Shown here one piece after another: positions 33,052 through 42,621 of a stretch of 64,000 bases of DNA; position 1 is the first letter of the stretch, and every line of letters starts with the position of its first letter. The translations under genes and the position numbers were made by a program. This stretch comes from Nilaparvata lugens. Its lineage: Eukaryota > Arthropoda > Insecta > Hemiptera > Delphacidae. The stretch spans positions 26,375,160 to 26,439,159 of the forward strand of contig NC_052518.1 of the NCBI RefSeq assembly GCF_014356525.2. Reading direction: 5' to 3'. The notes beneath the pieces are model-generated. The model worked only from the letters and a program-made list of their open reading frames with translations. It was not told the origin of the DNA and ran no database searches.

Positions 33052-33728
33052 CTACTGAACGGTAAGAAACGTATCGAGCGAATCTCGGTACTTCCCGCTA
33101 TTAATTCCACACTCGGTCATAATAGTTAGAAAATTATGAGGTTTACGATTCCAAACTGTATGACAAAGTTTAACGAAATCTTTATAAGAATATCTGCTCC
33201 AACATGATCTCTGTGAATTAATTTCAGACTCAATAAATCTACCTTGAAGATTATTATCATATTTGCGTTGTCCCTAGTGAAATGTTTCTGTGTCGCCCCA
33301 TAACTCTGAATTAAATATGCAGTGTCAATATTACGATGTCGACCCATGGTAAAATATTCTCTTATTTGAGGCACGTGATTAAGTTGGAAGTCATCGAAAA
33401 TGACAAGAGAAAATTGTTGAATTTTGTTGGGGTGAGCTATAGATTCCGAATTGCTGTTTATATGAAATTCAATACCCTTCATTTTTGAAAAGACTTTTCT
33501 CAAAAACAAGTACTTATCTTGATACTCGCTCTTCGTGTGCAAGTATATAGTTTTAAATCTCAACCCATTCTTTGAAAAAATTAAATTAAATAGTAAATTG
33601 GTCTTGCCACAACCTGAAGAGCCTATTATAAGGATCCTTGCATTATGTGGTAATAACTTACCATTTTTACACCATGTTGGCATTTCTTTCTCTCTTATAA
33701 CATTGTCGAAATTTACTATCGGAATCAT
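33052..33728 (-). pseudogene. ATP: Packaging ATPase, copy B, frameshifted near the C-terminus
   Basis: The ATG is at 33728 (MIPIVNFDN). Walker A GSSGCGKT and Walker B LVIFDDF are intact. Relative to copy A one T is lost near 33190 (ATATTCTTATAAAG here, ATATTTCTTATAAAG in copy A), after HVGADI, so the last about 50 residues are replaced and translation stops early, at 33126. The aligned stop codon for the original frame is 33052-33054. The ATPase core is present, so partial function cannot be excluded. Confidence 0.85.
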
Positions 33729-33989
33729 GTTAGTCACGTGTACAGCATGCGATCTGATAAGGAACTGATAAGTTATCAAGGAGGAAGAGATTGTGGGCTA
33801 GACACCACACACCATAGCTTATCACATCGGGATGCAAGCGCTCTCCCCTTTCAATGCACTGATAGAAGTTTCTCACCCGCACCCTCTTCACGAGAACGCT
33901 TGAGCCTTAGCAAATAAAACTTCAGATTAAAATGAAACTGAGAAGCATTTTTTGATAGAGACGTATTATATTTACACCAAATCTTTGTC

Positions 33990-34975
33990 ATATTTTTACA
34001 CTGAATGGAATGTATTTGCAATAGATTAACAATAGATTATTTACAATAAATTTACATGATATTTACAATAGATTATTTACAATAAATGTACGTGATATTT
34101 ACAATAGATTATTTACAATAAATGTACGTGATATTTACAATAGATTATTTACAATAAATTTACATGATATTTACAATAGATTATTTACAATAAATGTACG
34201 TGATATTTACAATAGATTATTTACAATAAATGTACGTGATATTTACAATAGATTATTTACAATAAATTTACATGATATTTACAATAGATTATTTACAATA
34301 AATGTACGTGATATTTACAATAGATTATTTACAATAAATGTACGTGATATTTACAATAGATTATTTACAATAAATTTACATGATATTTACAATAGATTAT
34401 TTACAATAAATGTACGTGATATTTACAATAGATTATTTACAATAAATGTACGTGATATTTACAATAGATTATTTACAATAAATGTACGTGATATTTACAA
34501 TAGATTATTTACAATAAATTTACATGATATTTACAATAGATTATTTACAATAAATGTACGTGATATTTACAATAGATTATTTACAATAAATGTACGTGAT
34601 ATTTACAATAGATTATTTACAATAAATTTACATGATATTTACAATAGATTATTTACAATAAATTTACATGATATTTACAATAGATTATTTACAATAAATT
34701 TACATGATATTTACAATAGATTATTTACAATAAATGTACGTGATATTTACAATAGATTATTTACAATAAATTTACATGATATTTACAATAGATTATTTAC
34801 AATAAATTTACATGATATTTACAATAGATTATTTACAATAAATGTACGTGATATTTACAATAGATTATTTACAATAAATGTACGTGATATTTACAATAGA
34901 TTATTTACAATAAATGTACGTGATATTTACAATAGATTATTTACAATAAATTTACATGATATTTACAATAGATTA
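33990..34975. repeat. 36-bp tandem array, 26 units, two variants
   Basis: Unit GATATTTACAATAGATTATT plus TACAATAAA, ending either TTTACAT (T) or TGTACGT (G). Reading left to right the order is T GG T GG T GG T GGG T GG T T T G T T GGG T, so a three-unit (108-bp) higher-order pattern is visible. It lies between the ATPase and integrase genes; three more units sit at 35583-35680. Copy A has no such array. Confidence 0.92.
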
Positions 34976-35290
34976 TTGTTGAATTTTGTTGGGGTGAGCT
35001 ATAGATTCCGAATTGCTGTTTATATGAAATTCAATACCCTTCATTTTTGAAAAGACTTTTCTCAAAAACAAGTACTTATCTTGATACTCGCTCTTCGTGT
35101 GCAAGTATATAGTTTTAAATCTCAACCCATTCTTTGAAAAAATTAAATTAAATAGTAAATTGGTCTTGCCACAACCTGAAGAGCCTATTATAAGGATCCT
35201 TGCATTATGTGGTAATAACTTACCATTTTTACACCATGTTGGCATTTCTTTCTCTCTTATAACATTGTCGAAATTTACTATCGGAATCAT
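34976..35290 (-). pseudogene. ATP: Duplicated 5' fragment of the packaging ATPase gene
   Basis: The ATG at 35290 and about 105 codons including Walker A are identical to the main copy. It ends within the array before Walker B, so it is non-functional as an ATPase. Confidence 0.9.
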
Positions 35291-35600
35291 GTTAGTCACG
35301 TGTACAGCATGCGATCTGATAAGGAACTGATAAGTTATCAAGGAGGAAGAGATTGTGGGCTAGACACCACACACCATAGCTTATCACATCGGGATGCAAG
35401 CGCTCTCCCCTTTCAATGCACTGATAGAAGTTTCTCACCCGCACCCTCTTCACGAGAACGCTTGAGCCTTAGCAAATAAAACTTCAGATTAAAATGAAAC
35501 TGAGAAGCATTTTTTGATAGAGACGTATTATATTTACACCAAATCTTTGTCATATTTTTACACTGAATGGAATGTATTTGCAATAGATTAACAATAGATT
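34976..35600. repeat. Segmental duplication of 33415-34040 (ATPase 5' half and promoter)
   Basis: Essentially identical to 33415-34040, from TGTTGAATTTTGTTGGGGTG through the ATPase 5' half and upstream DNA to the first 36-bp units. The junction falls exactly at the end of the array, so it probably arose by unequal exchange or replication slippage between array units. Confidence 0.92.
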
Positions 35601-35680
35601 ATTTACAATAAATGTACGTGATATTTACAATAGATTATTTACAATAAATTTACATGATATTTACAATAGATTACAAAAGA

Positions 35681-36634
35681 TTATTTTTCATCTAATAGTT
35701 GATCCTTACTAATATAACTAGGTGTTGAAAACCCAATCCATTTCACTAGCAGTCCTTTTTTATCACGTTTTAATATTTTTTCAATCAAATACACTTGTCT
35801 CTCCGATTCATTTAATTGTGTTTTTTTAATTTCTTCTGCATAAAACCTACCACTAATTACTTCTCCGTTTAGATCTCGCAAGCTATACGTTACAGGTTGA
35901 GAAGGAAATATAGAATGAATTACAAAATACTCTGCGCTCCAGTTTATGTTATAAGATTTATCGAAAAGAACCCTTTTCTTTGAGATTCGTACAACATCTC
36001 CTAGCTTAAATTTCGGTTTTGAATTTTTCAATTTATATCGTCTATTGAATGCAGAATTCAATGACATTAAAACATGATTACGATCTTTTTTCCTCACATC
36101 TTCAGGTTTCATTCTAATGGATGAATGCATTGTTGCATTATAATCTCGAACTAAACTGTCTAGTTGTGATGACCAGTTTTTGGTTCCATGTTCAGTTAAA
36201 TATCTATAAATTTTTGCTTTAAGTGTTCTATTAAACCTTTCAACTATGGAGGCTTTCTTATCAGTAAAAACATGATAATGTTTAATACTATATCTATCTA
36301 ATAATGCTTTAACTTTTAAATTAAAGAATTCTGTTCCTTGATCTGTTTGGAACAGCTTAACTCCTTTATTTTTAGAAATAATTGGCTCGAGAGCGTTAAA
36401 TACAGATTGGCTTGTCTTGTCTTTTAATGGTACACAATATGCAAATTTTGAAAAACAATTAATAACAGCTAAGATATATTTGTAACCCTTATTAAAACGT
36501 GATAAACTTGTCATCTCAATGAGATCGGCTTGAAGCAAGTCTTTTTCACTTTTCAACTCATATTTGCGAGTGGGATAGTTCACACGCGGCACGCTATGAA
36601 GCTCTAAAGCTAACTTAGATCTAATAATATTCAT
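35681..36634 (-). CDS. INT: Retrovirus-like DDE integrase with chromodomain-like tail (copy B)
   Basis: 317 residues from the ATG at 36634. The catalytic triad is visible: Asp37 (QADLIEM), Asp98 (FQTDQGTEF) and Glu132 (ASIVERFNRT), with DD and E spaced as in retroviral/Ty3 rve domains. Then LxSLVRDYNATMHSSIRMKP, an SH3-like region (KLGDVVRISKKRVLF) and a short chromodomain-like C-terminus (YLIEKILKRDKKGLLVKWIG). No N-terminal HHCC zinc domain is encoded; upstream is a stop within about 40 bases. It should cut and join the element ends with a 6-bp stagger. Downstream of PolB by 61 bases, same direction. Confidence 0.93.
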   Translation of the reverse strand: MNIIRSKLALELHSVPRVNYPTRKYELKSEKDLLQADLIEMTSLSRFNKGYKYILAVINCFSKFAYCVPLKDKTSQSVFNALEPIISKNKGVKLFQTDQGTEFFNLKVKALLDRYSIKHYHVFTDKKASIVERFNRTLKAKIYRYLTEHGTKNWSSQLDSLVRDYNATMHSSIRMKPEDVRKKDRNHVLMSLNSAFNRRYKLKNSKPKFKLGDVVRISKKRVLFDKSYNINWSAEYFVIHSIFPSQPVTYSLRDLNGEVISGRFYAEEIKKTQLNESERQVYLIEKILKRDKKGLLVKWIGFSTPSYISKDQLLDEK

Positions 36635-36695
36635 GATATTTACAACAGACAAATCAAAATCAGTGGTGTTGGATGATTGTCATGGGACATACTGA

Positions 36696-39600
36696 TCAAT
36701 CACTTAGAGTGTTGAGACTATAATGACCGAAAGGGAGAGTATCAACACCATTCTCAGCAATATACCTCTTATCATCATAAGGGCTCAAACAGATTTTTGC
36801 ACATTCAACCTGATACATGGTGTGATTATACGATCTTAACATATTAAATTTTTCTACATGTTCACTACGTTCAAACAATGATTTCATATATAAATTAAAA
36901 TTAAGCTTTCTACATTTTACTCCGCTCTGTACACCCTTTGCTATACATTTATTTACAAGTTCTTCATTCTCGTTACAAACTAAATATGAGTAAAGTTTGG
37001 ATCTAAGTCCGAGAAATCTATGGACAGGCTTTGACCCGGTCTCATCCTTGAACTTTCCTACAACTTTATTCCTCTCCATGGAAAAGCAAGGGTGGGAAGG
37101 TGGATAGTTAGAAGTATCGAAAAGGGACAAATTTTCTCTAATCAACTGATACACATCTTCGACTTTAAGGTTTAGAAGAAAACTGTCGGTGTCAGTCATG
37201 CACAGTTCTATACGATCCCACGGTATAATTTTTTGTAATTTACAATAGAAAAAATCGTACATATGGAATTTACTCAACTCCAGTACACTGAAGCCGGAAT
37301 AGACAGGCTTGTTCATTTTAAGTTCCAACTTACGAGAGAAAACCGCGATCACGTTCGGACTAATTATTTGCCAGCGTTTACATAGCGGGTTTGAAATGTA
37401 CTTATCTAACCGTTTTTCATCCGTGATAATTTTAACATTCATTTGCTTACGACTACTCTGAATTGTCTTGCCAAATATCAGATTGCAACAGGCCTTAAAG
37501 AAGGATATTTCAAATTTATTTTTCGCGTTCTGTCTATTCCGGATATTGAAGTCGATGTAGCTTTTCAGCCAGGGAGATTGGGAAAAGCTAATGACGCGAT
37601 GCACTTTCAATAATTTCAAACCGAGCTGGAGGTAGAGCTTTAAATTGACATAGTGAACAATGTACTTTTCACGGTCGAAAAGTGTGTTCATGAGCTTTTT
37701 GGTTCCAGTTTGACCGTTCTCATTTGTTTGGTAGTTCGACAGCAATTCGCGCGGGGGCGTTTGGTGGAGAGGAGCGAGGGGGAAGCTCGCATGCTTATCA
37801 TGCAACTCTTGGGGGTACTTGAGATCGCATTCTATTATATACCCGGTTTCTGAATTGCTGTCCAAATTCGCGAAATCAAGGCTGGAAATTTCTTCCTCTG
37901 AGAGGAATTTGAAATTTCCAACAGGCAAGCTTCGGCTCATAGCTTCCGAGTATAAACTGTTTGCATCGATATAAAGCAGATAATTAGACGGTTTTGAAGG
38001 ATCGTATGTTTCGGGTAGATGTTTGTTATTCGCCTCACAATAACGTTTACCGATAAATGAGACCCCGCCTCTCATTCCCGCCTCAAACATAAGATGCATG
38101 TCCGGATCTGTTAGTAATTCCAGTTCGACTTTAGTGTGTTTCAGCATGCAATTCCAGGTGAAGTGCGCAAGGGAAACAAAATGGGTCACATCGAGGCCAT
38201 ATGAGCTAAAAAGCGTAGACCTCATGGATTCAAAAACTACCGCTAATAGCATTACGTCCAAACATAAATAAAAATCGTGATATTCACCCAGATTTTTCAG
38301 CTTGAATGTTGAGAACACTCTTTGCGCATGCTCATATTCTTCGCGAGACAGAGGTGTATCAGTTAAGTCGTTATGAAAACATTCGATGGGAGGAAGCGAT
38401 GTTTCCGCGAATTTTTCGGGACAGCTCATGTACGAGTAGGGATATACTCCTTTTTTCAACAAGAGCTGTCTGTGTTCGCGAGGTGGATCATCAAACACCG
38501 AAAATAATCGTTCGAACTTCTTTTCCATATCTGTACTCTCTACCAAATTACGCACCAATACTTCCAAGGATTCAGACATAAACTTGTAGGAATCTAAAAA
38601 TTTAATTTTGCCTACTGAAAGTGTCAAAAATCTCTCTGACGTATTTGCGATGCAGGAAATTTCTTTTTTACATTTACCGAGCGATTTTAGAATAAAATGC
38701 GAATCAAAACCGGAGAAATTATGAAAATAACACGATATGTACTCCGGAGTACGAGCTGTTAAATTACAAGAAACATGTGCCGCACACAAGTAATTACCGG
38801 TTTCATGCGCGTGGTGACGACATTTAATATCGCTGTCTAAAAACGGTTCAGCACAAAGCCCGCAGTTTACTGAATTTTGAAATTCACGCTCTTGACTCTC
38901 GGATAAAGCTTGCATCGGAATTTCTCGTTTCATATCCTCATACAAAATGTCACCGAGATCTGTAATTTCCTGAAGAAATTTCTCCATGATTTTTTCGTCT
39001 AAACTACTCGATCTATGGAGTACAGGTCCGTGAGCGATTTCCCCGTTAACATCGATAACAACGAAACAATACCCGCAGGGAATATGTCGCGCCGTTTTCT
39101 TTGTGTAACTACGAGTAATTTCATCAGAATCGGAATCATCATCATCATCATTATCGATATTAACAACGTATGTTTCTAAATCCGCGTAAATGGTGTACTT
39201 TTTCTTCAACGTCGCGCCTAGTTTCTTGAATTTAATTGTCTCTCCGCGTTTAGGATATGAAACGCGCTGAGATTCAAACTTGCAACAAAGTTCCACATGT
39301 TTCAACAAATTTGCTTTACCGTCTACATTTCGAGTTTTGTCTGATGTGAACCGGTGAAAACAAAAATTACAAACATGTACTTGACCGTGGGATTTTGAAA
39401 GGTGGGAGAGAAGACGAGATAGGCCGTTTTTCCCGTTCGCGGTATTTACTAAACAGAAATGAGTTTTTCCTGCATCGCCTTTTAGCATTAAAAGATTAAT
39501 TTGGTGTTTACGCGTGCGGAAAATGCTTGTACGGAAGGGGAAAAACTTTTTGTTGTCGTATGCGATGACGTGAATTGCAATGTCCGGATTGAGTATTTCA

Positions 39601-40262
39601 AATTTCTTAATATCGCGTGTCGTCACCGGGAAATTTACACCTCGCGTATTAAGTGTGTGAGCAAACTTGCTCAAATACTTTACACTTAAGTTCGAGTTCC
39701 TTGGCTTCTGATGGAAATACGCGAGCACTGACCATAAAAAGCATTTTTCGTCAGAGAGATTTTTCACATTTATAATACATGTTTTGTTTTTCAAAAACTG
39801 GGGTGTCTGAATGAAACTGGATGTGTATATAGGATTAAATTTAATCACGTTCACATCCAGTGATTCAATTTTCTTTAGCACCCATCCACTCCCGTGTCTT
39901 ACAAAATTTTCAAAAGATGAGAGGATTTTTCTCACAGCTAACATGAAATGCTCATTAAACTCTTCATAGTTCTCAAGCACATTTAGTGCTATGTTGGAGT
40001 AACTATGTAGATTTATTAGAGATGAGACAGAGTCACCAACCTGCTTGTCATCCATCACCACTAATTTATACAGCAAAACGTTGAGGACGATGAACCATTT
40101 TACATTCCCATCATAGCGTGCGGCATGTTCCCTAATTATATCGAAAACTCGACGTTTCGAGCTCTCGAGCACGCTGGTGATGTCGATATCCTCCTCATCG
40201 AGGCTGATGCGATGGCGGGCTGCTGCGGAATTGATACCACGAAGTCTGCGTTCCCTCGGCAT
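36696..40262 (-). CDS. POLB: Protein-primed family B DNA polymerase (copy B, 1188 aa, intact)
   Basis: Exonuclease motifs: Exo I ADLETY (Asp361, Glu363), Exo II HNFSGFD (Asn515, Asp520), Exo III YLCLD (Tyr665, Asp669). Polymerase motif A YIDANSLYSE (Asp766), motif B FKACCNLIFGKT (Lys923, Gly931), motif C MTDTDSF (Asp1024, Asp1026). The region between exonuclease and polymerase is long, as in protein-primed enzymes. N-terminal extras: a domain with KCFLWSVLAYFH (Cys174) and THFCLV (His268), a CxxC...H...C finger at 298-326, and a second metal-binding insert NCGLCAEPF ... CRHHAHETGNYLCAAHVSCN at 467-500. Replicates the linear element from its ends. All catalytic residues are present. Confidence 0.96.
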   Translation of the reverse strand: MPRERRLRGINSAAARHRISLDEEDIDITSVLESSKRRVFDIIREHAARYDGNVKWFIVLNVLLYKLVVMDDKQVGDSVSSLINLHSYSNIALNVLENYEEFNEHFMLAVRKILSSFENFVRHGSGWVLKKIESLDVNVIKFNPIYTSSFIQTPQFLKNKTCIINVKNLSDEKCFLWSVLAYFHQKPRNSNLSVKYLSKFAHTLNTRGVNFPVTTRDIKKFEILNPDIAIHVIAYDNKKFFPFRTSIFRTRKHQINLLMLKGDAGKTHFCLVNTANGKNGLSRLLSHLSKSHGQVHVCNFCFHRFTSDKTRNVDGKANLLKHVELCCKFESQRVSYPKRGETIKFKKLGATLKKKYTIYADLETYVVNIDNDDDDDSDSDEITRSYTKKTARHIPCGYCFVVIDVNGEIAHGPVLHRSSSLDEKIMEKFLQEITDLGDILYEDMKREIPMQALSESQEREFQNSVNCGLCAEPFLDSDIKCRHHAHETGNYLCAAHVSCNLTARTPEYISCYFHNFSGFDSHFILKSLGKCKKEISCIANTSERFLTLSVGKIKFLDSYKFMSESLEVLVRNLVESTDMEKKFERLFSVFDDPPREHRQLLLKKGVYPYSYMSCPEKFAETSLPPIECFHNDLTDTPLSREEYEHAQRVFSTFKLKNLGEYHDFYLCLDVMLLAVVFESMRSTLFSSYGLDVTHFVSLAHFTWNCMLKHTKVELELLTDPDMHLMFEAGMRGGVSFIGKRYCEANNKHLPETYDPSKPSNYLLYIDANSLYSEAMSRSLPVGNFKFLSEEEISSLDFANLDSNSETGYIIECDLKYPQELHDKHASFPLAPLHQTPPRELLSNYQTNENGQTGTKKLMNTLFDREKYIVHYVNLKLYLQLGLKLLKVHRVISFSQSPWLKSYIDFNIRNRQNAKNKFEISFFKACCNLIFGKTIQSSRKQMNVKIITDEKRLDKYISNPLCKRWQIISPNVIAVFSRKLELKMNKPVYSGFSVLELSKFHMYDFFYCKLQKIIPWDRIELCMTDTDSFLLNLKVEDVYQLIRENLSLFDTSNYPPSHPCFSMERNKVVGKFKDETGSKPVHRFLGLRSKLYSYLVCNENEELVNKCIAKGVQSGVKCRKLNFNLYMKSLFERSEHVEKFNMLRSYNHTMYQVECAKICLSPYDDKRYIAENGVDTLPFGHYSLNTLSD

Positions 40263-40308
40263 GATTCTGAAAAAACAAAACGATCAGGATGAGATAGAGT
40301 ACAACAAC
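40263..40308. promoter_or_regulatory. 46-bp divergent PolB/BIR spacer with a conserved 3' splice-site-like tract
   Basis: Reading toward PolB, CTGATCGTTTTGTTTTTTCAG lies just before AATC-ATG. Copy A keeps CTGATCGTTATTCTTTTGTTTTTCAG at the same place. A branch-like CTGAT, a T-rich tract and CAG make a good acceptor, so PolB may have a spliced leader whose first exon lies inside the BIR gene region. Confidence 0.5.
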
Positions 40309-40977
40309 ATGTTTAGTTGTGAATTGTCATTGGTAGAAGAAGGGTGTGTGAAAATGATATCTCAAGATCACATAATGTTGCATGAAAGATTAAGATTATT
40401 ATCTTTTGATAAAAGATGGTTGAAATCTTCTCCGCATTTGTCCGCGGAAAACATGGCGAAAGAGGGATTTATATTCTCATCTCCACCAGACATTGTGCGA
40501 TGTGTATTTTGTTCAATTTATTTGGGAAAATGGGAAGAAAGTGACATACCAGCAATAGAACATGCAAGGTACAGTCCAAACTGTAGAAGGAAAGATAATA
40601 TAACAATTGAAGAGGAGAATTACGATAATAATATTCTACGAGAATATGAAGAAAGATATTCAACTTTTAATTGTGTAGAAGATTCATCCGTCCAAGGAGA
40701 GTACTTTGAAAAACTACCTCCACACCATCTACATTGTGACTTTTGTAAATCATTACGCAATAAAGCAGAGTATTTTGCGAGAAATGGTTATTTCTTACAT
40801 AAAAATCCATTCTATCTGCAATGTGTCTATTGTAAATATATTATCGGTGAACCAACTGAAAAAGTAATTCATTTACCGTTTTGTTTATACGATGAGTGTG
40901 AGAAAGAAGAGCGGGGCTTGGATGTTCCGGATATAGCATATTCTAAAGATAAATCGCATGCATGCAGTATATTGTAG
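40309..40977 (+). CDS. BIR-domain, IAP-like protein (copy B, about 222 aa)
   Basis: I chose the ATG at 40309 because earlier codons only mirror PolB; 40354 is an alternative. Residues about 20-85 form a BIR domain: RLLSFDKRWL, LSAENMAKEGFIFSSPPDIVRCVFC, LGKWEESDIPAIEHARYSPNC, i.e. CxxC-x(16)-H-x(6)-C. A second, degenerate module follows (HCDFCKSL, EYFARNGYFLHKNPF, LQCVYCKYII, KVIHLPFC). There is no RING. The last four residues CSIL fit a CaaX box. Viral IAPs bind caspases or IAP antagonists and block apoptosis; here that is inference. Single-BIR proteins also include survivin-like mitotic factors. Confidence 0.88.
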   Translation: MFSCELSLVEEGCVKMISQDHIMLHERLRLLSFDKRWLKSSPHLSAENMAKEGFIFSSPPDIVRCVFCSIYLGKWEESDIPAIEHARYSPNCRRKDNITIEEENYDNNILREYEERYSTFNCVEDSSVQGEYFEKLPPHHLHCDFCKSLRNKAEYFARNGYFLHKNPFYLQCVYCKYIIGEPTEKVIHLPFCLYDECEKEERGLDVPDIAYSKDKSHACSIL

Positions 40978-41160
40978 AAGGTTTTTTCTCCTCCGAGGAG
41001 AAAACCTGTCCTCGGAGGAGAAAAATAGTCGTCGGAGGAGAAAACCTGTCCTCGGAGGAGAAAACCTGTCCTCGGAGGAGAAAACCTGTCCTCGGAGGAG
41101 AAAATAGTCATCGGAGGAGAAAACCTCTCCTCGGAGGACTATTTTCCTCCTCAGAGGATA
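40978..41160. repeat. Array of TCCTCGGAGGA palindromes downstream of the BIR gene
   Basis: About nine copies of a 19-21-base unit built on (G)TCCTCGGAGGAGAAAA, with CTCC/TCCG variants. Each contains the palindrome TCCTCCGAGGA or TCCTCGGAGGA. Conserved in position, but with fewer copies, in copy A. It could form hairpins, serve as a terminator or bind a dimeric protein; unknown. Confidence 0.88.
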
Positions 41161-41636
41161 AAATCAAAGTAAAAATGTACTTACATGTAGTGCTTGATGT
41201 TGCGTGAATCTCCTCGAGTGTAGATAGCAGGATACAGGTGTAGATAGCAGGATACAGGTGTAGATGATTATGCTATGATTGATTCCTCTCAGGTGACCAC
41301 CCTATGATTCCTCTCAGCTGTGTTGTCTCGACGAGAGCTCAACTGGTTATGAGGTTCGGAACTCGAGTTGAGAGGTGAGAAAATGCTGTGAAAACAATGA
41401 AATATTTAATAACTGAATCGAGAATGCTATTCCTCTATGTTGTGAAATATTTAATAACTGAATCGAGAATGCTATTCCCCTATGGTGTGAAATATTTATT
41501 AGAAATAGAGTGCTATAAAGTACAATAAATTATCGCTAGAGTGTGCTTTTCATAATAATAATAATAAGCTGGAGCAAGGTACTCTGTTAGTTGTGATCTT
41601 CTCTTTGCTGATACAACATCAAGCTAGTGTACTGAG
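41161..41636. promoter_or_regulatory. Intergenic region before the 162-aa gene
   Basis: No gene. Direct repeats GTGTAGATAGCAGGATACAG (two, near 41218 and 41238) and a duplicated GTGAAATATTTAATAACTG...GAATCGAGAATGCTATTCC unit (about 41397 and 41442). Promoter of the next gene is likely in here. Confidence 0.5.
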
Positions 41637-42125
41637 ATGGATAATGTGTTTGGTGTGGAGAACAAGTCTTCAGATTTGTTCGTTCAATTCATTATAGATA
41701 GACATTTTAATCAATTAAGTGAATACCATTCTGTTCCTTTAGAAAAAATGAGATATCAATATAAATTAAGTGAACTCTTGGACACGCACCTAGATATATT
41801 GGCACAGTTAGCAGAAAAAGGATGGACAAATCTACAATATTTAACTTTTGTGAGAGACTATGAAAAATTAGGAGTTTGGCATAGTGATAACTATAATCAT
41901 ATTCTTGTTTGTGATTTATACGGTTCATCATATGATAAATTCTGGGGCGATGGTGACTTCCCCGATTCGTGGAGATGTCCGTGTGCCCATCTTAAAGACT
42001 CTATCGATAAAATTAAAAAAGTTATAATAGAAAACAATGCTCATTTAACAGAAGAACAATTAAATCAAGTTATCTGGAATTTTTTTCGAGATTCTGCAGA
42101 TGAGACAGGCTTAGAACAGGATTGA
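41637..42125 (+). CDS. Unknown 162-aa acidic protein (copy B only)
   Basis: Open from ATG at 41637 to 42125. Helical, acidic, with several aromatic clusters: FVQFIIDRHFNQLSEYH, LSELLDTHLDILAQLAEKGW, LTFVRDYEKLGVW, YDKFWGDGDFPDSWRCPCAHL. Two close Cys (CPC) and a His could form a small metal site, but no family is recognised. An AATAAA lies at about 42167. The gene is missing from copy A although both flanks are present. Its position among accessory genes suggests a host-interaction or regulatory role; inference only. Confidence 0.65.
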   Translation: MDNVFGVENKSSDLFVQFIIDRHFNQLSEYHSVPLEKMRYQYKLSELLDTHLDILAQLAEKGWTNLQYLTFVRDYEKLGVWHSDNYNHILVCDLYGSSYDKFWGDGDFPDSWRCPCAHLKDSIDKIKKVIIENNAHLTEEQLNQVIWNFFRDSADETGLEQD

Positions 42126-42621
42126 CAAAGAAAGATCAAAATCAAGTATGTGTGCAATATTGTAAATAAATGAAATGCAACAACTTTGCTACAGTTAAAA
42201 TATTAAAATGTCATATTGATGATAGAAAACGCTGACAAGATTCATGTTTGAAAAATGAGATGCTCTTACTTTGATGTTGAAGGATCTAACATTGATTTGA
42301 ATTAAAATTAGAATCATGGGTTTTATTGGGGATTTCTAGCAATGTCTCATGCTAAGTTCTAGACGAGATTTTTTTTTTCGTCTTCTAACACATGGATGCT
42401 ATTCGAAAAATGATCGTGTGTGGCATACTTACAATCTGATAACGATCTGGGAGCACGTGTTGTTGTTGGGGGAGAAATTCGAATTTTTTTCGCCTTGTGG
42501 CACGCTCTCGCTCGCACGTGTCTGGAACAGAGAGAGAAACGAATGCTATATAAACACGAGCGATGAGAGGAAAATCACCATTTACATCAGAGACAACAGA
42601 GACTTCACACACACACACGAG
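42126..42621 (+). promoter_or_regulatory. Promoter region of the spliced gene, TATA box at 42547-42553
   Basis: TATATAA at 42547-42553 lies 69 bases before the ATG, giving room for a start site and about a 45-base leader. A GCTCGCACGTGTCTGG stretch with a CACGTG core lies upstream at about 42514. No gene in the rest of the interval. Confidence 0.6.

Noticed and set aside
33990..34975. CRISPR-like regular repeat array
   Set aside because: Units are directly contiguous with no unique spacers, and the host is eukaryotic; it is a minisatellite.
40177..40308. N-terminal extension of the BIR ORF
   Set aside because: These codons are antisense to the PolB start and are not preserved as a frame in copy A; the BIR start is better placed at 40309.
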